Shown here one piece after another: positions 1 through 6,838 of a stretch of 7,467 nt of DNA. The DNA comes from Lysobacterales bacterium (GTDB lineage: Bacteria > Pseudomonadota > Gammaproteobacteria > Xanthomonadales > SZUA-36), in NCBI GenBank assembly GCA_026196445.1, contig JAPHTE010000325.1, positions 1 through 7,467 on the forward strand, written 5' to 3'. The notes beneath the pieces are model-generated. The model saw nothing but the letters and a program-made list of their open reading frames with translations. It did no database searches and was not told where the DNA came from. The translations under genes and the position numbers were made by a program. Within the stretch, counting starts at the first letter, position 1; each line of letters starts with the position of its first letter.

Positions 1-1
1 C

Positions 2-3000
2 GAGCCCGAACGCGAACTGGTCAAAGAATACCTCGGCGACCCGGCCGACATGATCGAATCGCCCACGGCTGCTCAACGCGCCGTGTTTGGCGAATACCGG
101 CGCCGGATTCCCGAATTGTACAATTTTGACTACCCCGCGATGATCGGTACAGTCCAGAACCAGGACTCTTACGCCCAGGGTGTCGCGGCACAGCGCCCGT
201 TCTACTTTGACCATATTGCCGACCTGACCGACCAGGCCATGCGTGAATACGCTGCACTGAGCGGCCGTGAATACAGCCGCGTTATGGGTTACAGAATGGA
301 AGACGCCGAGTATGTCATTATCGGCCAGGGATCCGTGATCTGTAACGCCGAAGTCGTCGCCGACTACCTGCGCAAGGAACGTGGCCTGAAGGTTGGCGTT
401 CTGAACATGGTCATGTTCCGGCCCTTCCCCGCCGACCAGGTCACTCACATGCTGGCCGGAGTCAAGGGCGCAGTGGTCCTCGAACGCACTGACCAACCAT
501 TGGCGGTCGAGTTGCCGATGATCCGGGAAATCCGCGCCGCGATGGCCCAGGGTGTCGAGAATGGCCGTGCCGGCAATGGCACGCTGCCCTATGAAGGCCT
601 GGCTTCGCTGAAATCCGAGCAGGTGCCGTATTTCTATTCCGGTTGCTTTGGTATGGGCAGCCGTGACCTGCAACCCGGCGACATTATCGCCGCGATTGAC
701 AACATGCTGGAGAACGGCCGCCAGCGGCGCCAGTTCTACCTCGGCATCGATTTCATCCAGAAAGACACGCCGCTGCCCAAGATGCAAATCTGGCAGCAGA
801 AGATTCTCGCCGATTATCCGCACGTCGCTGACCTCGCCCTGCCGAGTGCCGGTGAACTGGACCTGTTCCCCGAAGACACGGTGGAATTGCGTATTCACTC
901 CGTAGGTGGCTGGGGCGCCATCACGATGGGTAAGAACCTCGCCATGACCGCAGCTGAACTGCTCGGCTTCAACATCAAGGCAAACCCGAAATACGGTTCA
1001 GAAAAGAAAGGCCAGCCGACAACGTTCTACGCGATGTTGTCACACGAACCCCTGCGTTTGAATTGCGAACTCAAGCACGTCAACGTGGTGCTGTCGCCCG
1101 ATCCGAACGTGTTCCTGCATTCGAACCCGCTGGCGGGCCTGTGCGATGAAGGTGTATTTATCATCCAGAGCGAACTGACCGGTGAAGAACTGTGGAACAG
1201 CTTTCCGAAGACTGCCCAGCAAACCATACGCGCCAAGAAGATCAAGGTCTTTTCCGTCGACGGCTTCAATATCGCTCTGTCGGAGGCTTCGAAAGCCGAA
1301 CTGCGTTACCGCATGCAGGGTGTTGCGTTCATGGGCGCCTTCTTCCACGCCGCGCCGCTGATGAGCAAGTACGACCTGTCCAGGGAGCGCCTTTTCGAGG
1401 GCATTCGCAAGCAGTTGAACAAGAAATTCGGTCACCTCGGCGAACAGGTTGTCGAAGACAATGTACGTGTCATTACACGCGGTTACGATGAACTGCACAC
1501 TCTCGACGTTGAAGGCCTGTCGGACGAAGGTCACGAAGATTTGCTGCCGCTGATCCCACGTGCCATGGCAGGAATCGATGCTGCCGTTGGCGTCGGCAAC
1601 CAGGGCGATTTCTGGAACCAGGTCTGTGTCCAGTACAAGACCGGCAAGGAACCGATCGCCGACCCGTTCACGGCCATTTCCGCTATCCCCGCCGCCACCT
1701 CCAGCATGCGTAACATGTCTGCGGTACGATTCAACGTGCCAGCATTCGAGCCGGAAAAATGCACCGGCTGCGCCAAGTGCTGGACCCAGTGCCCCGACTC
1801 CGCCATTCCCGGCGTGGTCAGCACGGTGGAAGAGGTCCTGGAAGCTGCGGTCACAACAGTCTCGACTCCGCAGGAGCCATTGATCAGGTTCTCCCAGATC
1901 ATCAAGCATTTAGGCAAGGAATCCCGCAAGCTGATTTCCGCCGGCACCTTCAAGAACTTTGCCACCGTGCTGGCACAGGCCTACAAGACCGTGGCCGACA
2001 AGTCCAACTGGGAGGCCGAACGCCGTGCCGAGGTCGATGCACAGTACAACCTGGTTTACTCCGCGTTGGCGGACTTCCCGCTGGCCAAGACCGCCCCATT
2101 CTTCGATGTGCCTGAAAGCAAGAAGAAGGGTAGTGGCGGCCTGCTGTCAATTACCGTTAACCCCGAGACCTGTAAAGGTTGTGACATCTGCGTCGCAGTC
2201 TGCGCCGATGGCGCACTGACCAGCGTGCGCCAGACCGATGAATTCCAGGAAACACTGGAAGAGAACTGGAATCTGTGGAACAACCTGCCCGAAACCGATG
2301 ACCAGTACATCAAGATTTCCAGTCTCGATGACGGTATCGGCGTCATGTCTTCGTTGCTGCTCAAGCAGAGCAACTACATGTCCATGGTCGGTGGTGATGG
2401 CGCCTGCATGGGTTGTGGTGAAAAGACCACGGTCCACCTGCTGCTGTCCACGGTCAACGCGTTCATGAGCCCACGTGTAAAAGAACAGGTCAAGCGCCTG
2501 GAGCGCCTGGTCAAGGAACTCGACGGGAAAGCCCACGACCTGCTGATCTCCGGAACCGACCTGTCAGAGGTGCCCGAGGACTCCAGTGAACTGCTGGTCG
2601 CCCTCGACACCGACAAGAAGAAACAGGTTCTGCTGATCCGCAAGACCATCGAGGAATTGAAGGATCTCAAGTGGCGTTACGAAGAAGGTCCGAGTGGTCG
2701 TGGCCGGGCCAATCTCGGCTTCACCAACTCCACCGGCTGCAGCTCGGTATGGGGCTCTTCGTACCCGTACAACCCGTACCCGTTCCCATGGGTGAATCAC
2801 CTGTTCCAGGATGCACCCTCGGTTGCCGTGGGCATCTTCGAAGGGCATATGCGCAAGATGGGCGACGGCTTCGTATCCGTGCGCCGTGCAGAAAAACTGC
2901 TCGCGGACACCTACGATGCCGAGACCGACGAGGCATTCTTCGCCGATTTCGACTGGGAACAGTTCTCCGACGAGGAATTCAAGCTGTGCCCGCCACTGTT

Positions 3001-4450
3001 CGCAGTGGGTGGCGACGGCGCGATGATGGACATCGGTTTCCAGAACCTGTCCCGTGTCATGGCTTCCAACAAGCCGATCCGCGTGATCGTCGTCGATACG
3101 CAGGTGTACTCCAATACCGGCGGCCAGGCCTGTACCTCGGGCTTTACCGGCCAGGTATCGGACATGGCCGAATACGGTATGGACCAGCACGGCAAGGAAG
3201 AGACCCGCAAGGAACTCGCCCTGATCGCGATGGCCCACCGTGGCGTATTCGTGATGCAGTCTTCGCAGGCGACCCCGGCGCACCTGATCCAGAACGTGCT
3301 GAAGGGCCTGCAGGCGCGGCGCCCCGCCCTGTTCATCCTCAATACGCCATGTCCTCCGGAGTGGGGCCTGGCGGACTTTGGCGCCCCCGACGCTGCCCAG
3401 CTCGCGCTGGAAAGCCGCGCGGTGCCAAATATCGTGTTCGATCCGGATGCGGGGACGACATTCTCCGAACGCATCGACCTGGAAGGCAATCCTTCGCCAC
3501 TGGACACATGGACCACCTATGAGCTGGCGTATGTTGACGATGAAGGTGCAGAACAGAAGATGACACTGCCAGTCACAACCGCCGACTGGGCGATGGGTGA
3601 AGCGCGTTTCCGCCATTACTTCAAGAAAGCCAATGGCGAGGACGAACTGGTCCTGTTCCACGAGTACCTGGAACTGGATGCCGATGAGCGCGAGGATGTA
3701 ACTCCGTTCATTTACGTGGTTGATGCAGAGCGGCACCTGGGCAAGATTGCAGTATCCCCCGAAATCGCAGTACTCGCCGAGGAACGTCTGCAGTACTGGG
3801 CCCAGTTGAAAGAACTGGCCGGTATCGATGTATCCGAGCACATGCGCGACACCGTGGCCGAGGACCTCGAAGAGGAACTCGACGCCAAGATCGACGCACT
3901 CAAGTCCGAGTACGAGACCAAGATCGCCAAGCTGACGACCCAGTACCCGCTGTTGATCGCGAGAAGGATGGCTGAAGGCCTGTTGAAGGGCAACGCGGAT
4001 GCCACCGTGAGCCAGTTGCTGGACAAGGCGGAAAACTGGGACGGTCCGACTTTTGAGACGCCGGCAGACTTCAGTATCGCGGCGCCGGCCGCATCAGAGC
4101 CCGCAGCACCAACACCTGCTGCTGAGGCAGCGGCACCCGCAGCTGAGGCGGCCGTGGCAGAGCCTGCGCCGGCGGCGGCGGAAGACGATGACGAATTCAT
4201 GGGTAATGAACCTTACATCGACACCCTGCGCTGCACCTCGTGCGACGACTGCCTGAAGGTCAATCCGAAGATGTTCGTATACAACGATGACCAGCAGGCC
4301 ACCATCGGTGACCCGAAAGCAGGCACTTTCAAGCAGCTCGTAACGGCCGCCGAAGCCTGTCCGGCCGAGTGCATCCACCCGGGTGACCCACTGAATCCAA
4401 AGGAGAAAGGACTGGATAAGCTGATCAAGCGTGCAGAACCCTTTAACTGA
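2..4450 (+). CDS. nifJ: Pyruvate:ferredoxin (flavodoxin) oxidoreductase, giant NifJ-type with fused C-terminal ferredoxin; 5' partial
   Basis: This enzyme interconverts a 2-oxoacid (most likely pyruvate) plus CoA with acyl-CoA and CO2, passing electrons to ferredoxin or flavodoxin in the cytoplasm. The frame is open to the window edge, so ATG 50 is internal; by my recollection of Desulfovibrio PFOR about 200 N-terminal residues are missing. Counting that Met as 1: end of domain I/II with GTVQNQD (33-39) and MFRPFP; gamma domain about 278-480; ferredoxin domain with CxxCxxCxxxC at C571/574/577/581 and C708/711/714/718; TPP domain about 770-1130 with GDG 988-990 and DTQVYSNTGGQ from 1016; proximal-cluster ligands C786, C789, C897 and C1101. 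Then come an extra region with a predicted coiled coil (1267-1300), an Ala/Pro linker (1344-1382) and a small ferredoxin (C1395 onward). The visible part alone exceeds the roughly 1,200 residues of classical PFOR. rnfC follows after 33 nt. The family is certain; substrate and direction are inferred, and the symbol is family-level only. Confidence 0.95.
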   Translation, partial: EPERELVKEYLGDPADMIESPTAAQRAVFGEYRRRIPELYNFDYPAMIGTVQNQDSYAQGVAAQRPFYFDHIADLTDQAMREYAALSGREYSRVMGYRMEDAEYVIIGQGSVICNAEVVADYLRKERGLKVGVLNMVMFRPFPADQVTHMLAGVKGAVVLERTDQPLAVELPMIREIRAAMAQGVENGRAGNGTLPYEGLASLKSEQVPYFYSGCFGMGSRDLQPGDIIAAIDNMLENGRQRRQFYLGIDFIQKDTPLPKMQIWQQKILADYPHVADLALPSAGELDLFPEDTVELRIHSVGGWGAITMGKNLAMTAAELLGFNIKANPKYGSEKKGQPTTFYAMLSHEPLRLNCELKHVNVVLSPDPNVFLHSNPLAGLCDEGVFIIQSELTGEELWNSFPKTAQQTIRAKKIKVFSVDGFNIALSEASKAELRYRMQGVAFMGAFFHAAPLMSKYDLSRERLFEGIRKQLNKKFGHLGEQVVEDNVRVITRGYDELHTLDVEGLSDEGHEDLLPLIPRAMAGIDAAVGVGNQGDFWNQVCVQYKTGKEPIADPFTAISAIPAATSSMRNMSAVRFNVPAFEPEKCTGCAKCWTQCPDSAIPGVVSTVEEVLEAAVTTVSTPQEPLIRFSQIIKHLGKESRKLISAGTFKNFATVLAQAYKTVADKSNWEAERRAEVDAQYNLVYSALADFPLAKTAPFFDVPESKKKGSGGLLSITVNPETCKGCDICVAVCADGALTSVRQTDEFQETLEENWNLWNNLPETDDQYIKISSLDDGIGVMSSLLLKQSNYMSMVGGDGACMGCGEKTTVHLLLSTVNAFMSPRVKEQVKRLERLVKELDGKAHDLLISGTDLSEVPEDSSELLVALDTDKKKQVLLIRKTIEELKDLKWRYEEGPSGRGRANLGFTNSTGCSSVWGSSYPYNPYPFPWVNHLFQDAPSVAVGIFEGHMRKMGDGFVSVRRAEKLLADTYDAETDEAFFADFDWEQFSDEEFKLCPPLFAVGGDGAMMDIGFQNLSRVMASNKPIRVIVVDTQVYSNTGGQACTSGFTGQVSDMAEYGMDQHGKEETRKELALIAMAHRGVFVMQSSQATPAHLIQNVLKGLQARRPALFILNTPCPPEWGLADFGAPDAAQLALESRAVPNIVFDPDAGTTFSERIDLEGNPSPLDTWTTYELAYVDDEGAEQKMTLPVTTADWAMGEARFRHYFKKANGEDELVLFHEYLELDADEREDVTPFIYVVDAERHLGKIAVSPEIAVLAEERLQYWAQLKELAGIDVSEHMRDTVAEDLEEELDAKIDALKSEYETKIAKLTTQYPLLIARRMAEGLLKGNADATVSQLLDKAENWDGPTFETPADFSIAAPAASEPAAPTPAAEAAAPAAEAAVAEPAPAAAEDDDEFMGNEPYIDTLRCTSCDDCLKVNPKMFVYNDDQQATIGDPKAGTFKQLVTAAEACPAECIHPGDPLNPKEKGLDKLIKRAEPFN
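4079..4195 (+). other. Ala/Pro/Glu-rich flexible linker region within the PFOR gene
   Basis: These 39 codons (residues 1344-1382 counted from Met at 50) are almost only Ala, Pro and Glu, with two copies of AAEAA, and end in an acidic EDDDE stretch. Such composition is typical of the mobile linkers that carry swinging domains, as in biotin- or lipoyl-carrying proteins. Here it separates the catalytic PFOR body from the terminal ferredoxin. At DNA level the octamer GCTGAGGC occurs at 4121-4128 and 4142-4149, exactly 21 nt (seven codons) apart, consistent with growth by short in-frame duplication. The flexible role is inferred from composition. Confidence 0.8.
4199..4447 (+). other. Fused single-cluster [4Fe-4S] ferredoxin domain at the PFOR C-terminus
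   Basis: The last 83 residues of the PFOR reading frame form a compact ferredoxin-like module. It begins with Met1384 and has cysteines in the order C1395-x2-C1398-x2-C1401, about 35 residues, then C1437-Pro and an additional C1441. A CxxCxxC plus a distant CP is the pattern of monocluster ferredoxins (Fer4_13/Fer4_15-like), so one [4Fe-4S] cluster is expected, with C1437 as fourth ligand and C1441 extra. The module is additional to the two ferredoxin clusters and the proximal cluster that PFOR normally has, which would give four clusters in one chain. Its likely role is a tethered electron acceptor or donor that meets an external partner; this is inferred from position and motif. Confidence 0.85.
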
Positions 4451-4459
4451 GTTTTAACC

Positions 4460-4477
4460 GGATATTGACTGGATATT
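4460..4477 (+). promoter_or_regulatory. Weak ribosome-binding region of rnfC with a short direct repeat
   Basis: The 33-nt gap between the PFOR stop and rnfC holds GGATATT twice (4460-4466 and 4471-4477). The GGAT at 4471-4474 lies 9 nt before ATG 4484 and is the only Shine-Dalgarno-like candidate at a usable distance. The match is poor. There is no room for a promoter or a terminator in this gap, which supports co-transcription of the two genes. Confidence 0.35.
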
Positions 4478-4483
4478 TCACAG

Positions 4484-5803
4484 ATGAAAGGTCTGCTTAG
4501 TTTTAAACACGGGGTCCACCCGCCGGAAAACAAGGACATCACCGCAGGGATTCCCTCGCAGCGATTCCCTTTTCCGAAGGAAATCGTGCTGCCCTTGTCA
4601 CAACATATCGGCACGCCGGCCGAAGCCCTGGTGGGGCCTGGTGACCGTGTCGAGCGTGGAGACGTCATCGCCAAGGCGGCCGGGTTTATCTCCTCGGCCG
4701 TACACGCGACCGCCGCGGGCACCGTCAAATCGATCGAATTGTGGCCACACCCCAGTGGCAACATGGTTCCGTCCATTCGAATCGATGTAGACCCGAACTC
4801 CTCGCAGATGCAGCGGCCGCGCATCGTGCCACGCTGGCAGGACGTTCCGGAAACCGAGCTATCGAAGGAAATCGCCAAGGCCGGTATCGTCGGGCTCGGT
4901 GGTGCGGCGTTCCCGTCCCACGTCAAGCTGTGCCCGCCCAAGGACCAGCCGGTCGAATTGTTGCTGGTCAACGGCTGCGAATGCGAACCGTACCTGACGT
5001 CGGATCACCGGGTCATGCTCGAGCAACCCGACAAGGTTTACGAGGGTATCCGCATCGAGCTGAAGGCGCTGGGAATCAGCCGCGCCGTGATCGGTATCGA
5101 GGCCAACAAGCCCGACGCCATCGAGGTCATGGAAAAGACCAGGCCGGATGACCTGGACGTCACGGTTCAGCCATTGAAGGTCAAGTACCCGCAAGGTGCG
5201 GAGAAGATGCTGATCAAGGCGGTCATGGACCGCGAGGTGCCATCCGGTGCACTGCCGAGCGCAATCGGCGCCATGGTGCAGAACGTGGCGACCACGGCCA
5301 ACGTGGCCAACGTATTTGCATCCGGGCAGCCCCTGATCGAACGCATCATCACCGTTACCGGCCGAGGTATCCGCAAGCCGGGCAACTACGTGATCCCGTT
5401 CGGTACCAAGCTGCGTGACGTGATCGAGCACTGCGGCGGCCTTACCGAGGACGCGGCCGAGATCGTTTTTGGTGGCCCGATGATGGGCCAGGGCCAGGCC
5501 GATTTCAATGTACCGATCCTGAAAGCCAACGGCGGCATCATGGTTCTCACCAAGGACGAGTGCAAGCGTCAGGACATCATGCCCTGTATCCGGTGCGGCA
5601 AGTGCCTGGACGCCTGCCCGATCTTCCTGAATCCGCAATTGATGGGCGCCATGGCGCGCGCCGAGCGCTACGAGGAGATGGTCACGGAAGCCAATCTGAA
5701 CGACTGCATGTTGTGCGGTTGCTGTTCGTACGTCTGCCCGTCCAATATCCCCTTGTCGCAATTGTTTGTCATGTCGAAAACCCAACTGAGAAAAATCGCA
5801 TAA
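4484..5803 (+). CDS. rnfC: Electron transport complex subunit RnfC (ion-translocating ferredoxin:NAD+ oxidoreductase)
   Basis: RnfC is the peripheral, cytoplasm-facing subunit of the Rnf complex and holds its NAD(H) site, FMN and two [4Fe-4S] clusters. The 439 residues start with the RnfC N-terminal domain (FKHGVHPPENK). They carry the glycine-rich flavin/nucleotide motif GLGGAAFP at 137-144 and the NGCECEPYLTSD signature from N163, both conserved with the NuoF-like fold. A SLBB-type region follows, then two clusters: C368/371/374-x3-C378-Pro and C408/411/414-x3-C418-Pro. The protein ends soon after the second cluster, so it is the short form and lacks the long Ala/Lys-rich tail of E. coli RsxC. 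The start at ATG 4484 fits the family N-terminus. Only a weak GGAT (4471-4474) precedes it, so translation may depend partly on coupling to the upstream gene, 33 nt away. rnfD follows after 15 nt. Confidence 0.97.
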   Translation: MKGLLSFKHGVHPPENKDITAGIPSQRFPFPKEIVLPLSQHIGTPAEALVGPGDRVERGDVIAKAAGFISSAVHATAAGTVKSIELWPHPSGNMVPSIRIDVDPNSSQMQRPRIVPRWQDVPETELSKEIAKAGIVGLGGAAFPSHVKLCPPKDQPVELLLVNGCECEPYLTSDHRVMLEQPDKVYEGIRIELKALGISRAVIGIEANKPDAIEVMEKTRPDDLDVTVQPLKVKYPQGAEKMLIKAVMDREVPSGALPSAIGAMVQNVATTANVANVFASGQPLIERIITVTGRGIRKPGNYVIPFGTKLRDVIEHCGGLTEDAAEIVFGGPMMGQGQADFNVPILKANGGIMVLTKDECKRQDIMPCIRCGKCLDACPIFLNPQLMGAMARAERYEEMVTEANLNDCMLCGCCSYVCPSNIPLSQLFVMSKTQLRKIA

Positions 5804-5818
5804 TGGCCCCGGTGCAAC

Positions 5819-6838
5819 ATGAGAACTAGCGTAAAAATCACGGCCTCGCCCCACGTGCGCTCACCTGAGTCCACGACCCAGATCATGTGGTCGGTGGTCT
5901 TCAGCCTGGTGCCGGTGATCATCGCGTCAATCTACTTCTTCGGCCCCAGCGCCTTGCTGGTTATCCTCGCCGCCACGGCCGGCTGCTTGATTACCGAACG
6001 CCTGTTCGGGTCGCAACCCGGCTCGATATCAGACGGCTCCGCAATGATTACCGGACTGTTGCTGGGCTTGACACTGCCACCCGGTTTTCCGCTTTGGATG
6101 GCGTTTTTGGGCGGCTTTTTTGGTATGGCGTTTGGCAAGATCGTCTTTGGCGGCCTGGGACAGAATATTTTTAACCCGGCGCTGGTCGGGCGCGCCTTTC
6201 TGCAGGCGGCTTTCCCGGTGGCGATCACCACCTGGCCGGTCCGGCCCGAAAACTGGCTGACGCTGTTTGGCTCCAACTTTGCCCTGCCCTTCATGAGCCC
6301 GACGGCCGACGTAGTCACAGGGGCAACTCCTTTGGGCATACTCAAGTTTGCCGATGAGCCGGTAGTCGCACCGGTCAGCAATCTGTTGCTTGGCACGACG
6401 ATGGGGTCTGTGGGTGAGACCTCAGCTGTATTGATTCTGCTGGGAGGCTTGTATCTCGCCTGGCGTGGACACCTGAACTGGCACATCCCGCTGAGTATTC
6501 TGACCACGGTATTCGCAGTGTCCGGTCTTTTTTACCTGCTTGGTGTATCGCAGTTCCCACCGCTGTTCATGCTGTTTTCCGGCGGCCTGATGCTTGGCGC
6601 CTTCTACATGGCGACCGACATGGTGACGTCGCCGGTCAGTGCCAAGGGCTGCTGGATGTTCGGTTTTGGCATCGGTTTCCTGACCGTCATCATCCGGATC
6701 TGGGGCGGCCTGCCCGAGGGCGTGATGTACTCGATCCTGCTGATGAACGCGCTGGTGCCGTTCATTAACCGCGCGTCCCAACCACGCTTGTTCGGCACCT
6801 CGGGCAAAAAGAAGACCAAGCAGGAGGACGCGTCATGA
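5819..6838 (+). CDS. rnfD: Electron transport complex subunit RnfD (membrane flavoprotein)
   Basis: RnfD is an integral membrane subunit of Rnf, homologous to NqrB, and carries covalently bound FMN on a threonine. The 339-residue protein matches the family throughout: N-terminal SPH motif (10-12) followed by a first hydrophobic segment at about 24-42, several more helices (about 44-60, 90-110, 203-215, 224-243, 247-265, 279-293, 301-316), the conserved GLGQNIFNPALVGR at 112-125, and ATDMVTSP at 265-272. The flavinylation motif is TGAT at 167-170, with T170 as the expected FMN-phosphoester site added by an ApbE-type flavin transferase. The C-terminus is a short Lys-rich cytoplasmic tail. ATG 5819 is chosen because it aligns with the family N-terminus, but its Shine-Dalgarno is weak (GGTG at 5811-5814). 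The stop overlaps the start of rnfG. Confidence 0.97.
   Translation: MRTSVKITASPHVRSPESTTQIMWSVVFSLVPVIIASIYFFGPSALLVILAATAGCLITERLFGSQPGSISDGSAMITGLLLGLTLPPGFPLWMAFLGGFFGMAFGKIVFGGLGQNIFNPALVGRAFLQAAFPVAITTWPVRPENWLTLFGSNFALPFMSPTADVVTGATPLGILKFADEPVVAPVSNLLLGTTMGSVGETSAVLILLGGLYLAWRGHLNWHIPLSILTTVFAVSGLFYLLGVSQFPPLFMLFSGGLMLGAFYMATDMVTSPVSAKGCWMFGFGIGFLTVIIRIWGGLPEGVMYSILLMNALVPFINRASQPRLFGTSGKKKTKQEDAS
6822..6827 (+). promoter_or_regulatory. Strong Shine-Dalgarno of rnfG
   Basis: AGGAGG inside the last codons of rnfD lies 7 nt before the ATG at 6835. It is a near-perfect ribosome-binding site at ideal spacing and fixes the rnfG start, which overlaps the rnfD stop in an ATGA arrangement (6835-6838). 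It is by far the best ribosome-binding site in the window. Confidence 0.9.

Noticed and set aside
50..52. ATG at 50 as the start of the PFOR gene
   Set aside because: The same frame is open from position 2 (EPERELVKEYLGDPAD precedes this Met), and the protein begins here in the middle of PFOR domain I/II. The gene is cut by the window edge.
1040..1909. 289-codon open frame on the minus strand
   Set aside because: It is antisense to the gamma domain and first ferredoxin cluster of PFOR, with no recognisable motif.
2671..3522. 283-codon plus-strand frame inside PFOR
   Set aside because: It is an out-of-frame shadow of the TPP domain, Arg/Gly/Pro-rich, while the PFOR frame here carries the GDG and DTQVYSNTGG motifs.
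2564..3841. 425-codon open frame on the minus strand
   Set aside because: It lies antisense to the PFOR TPP domain. Long antisense frames arise from GC-rich codon bias; its translation resembles no family I know and no ribosome-binding or operon context supports it.
4079..4195. Repeat-rich GC stretch as a possible tandem-repeat or mobile element scar
   Set aside because: It encodes an in-frame Ala/Pro/Glu linker; the repeats follow codon periodicity and need no other explanation.
4451..4483. Terminator or promoter between PFOR and rnfC
   Set aside because: There is no GC-rich hairpin with a T run and no convincing -35/-10 pair in 33 nt.
4859..5854. 331-codon open frame on the minus strand
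   Set aside because: It is antisense to rnfC, whose motifs are intact. The translation is His/Asp/Arg-rich low-quality sequence typical of a shadow frame.
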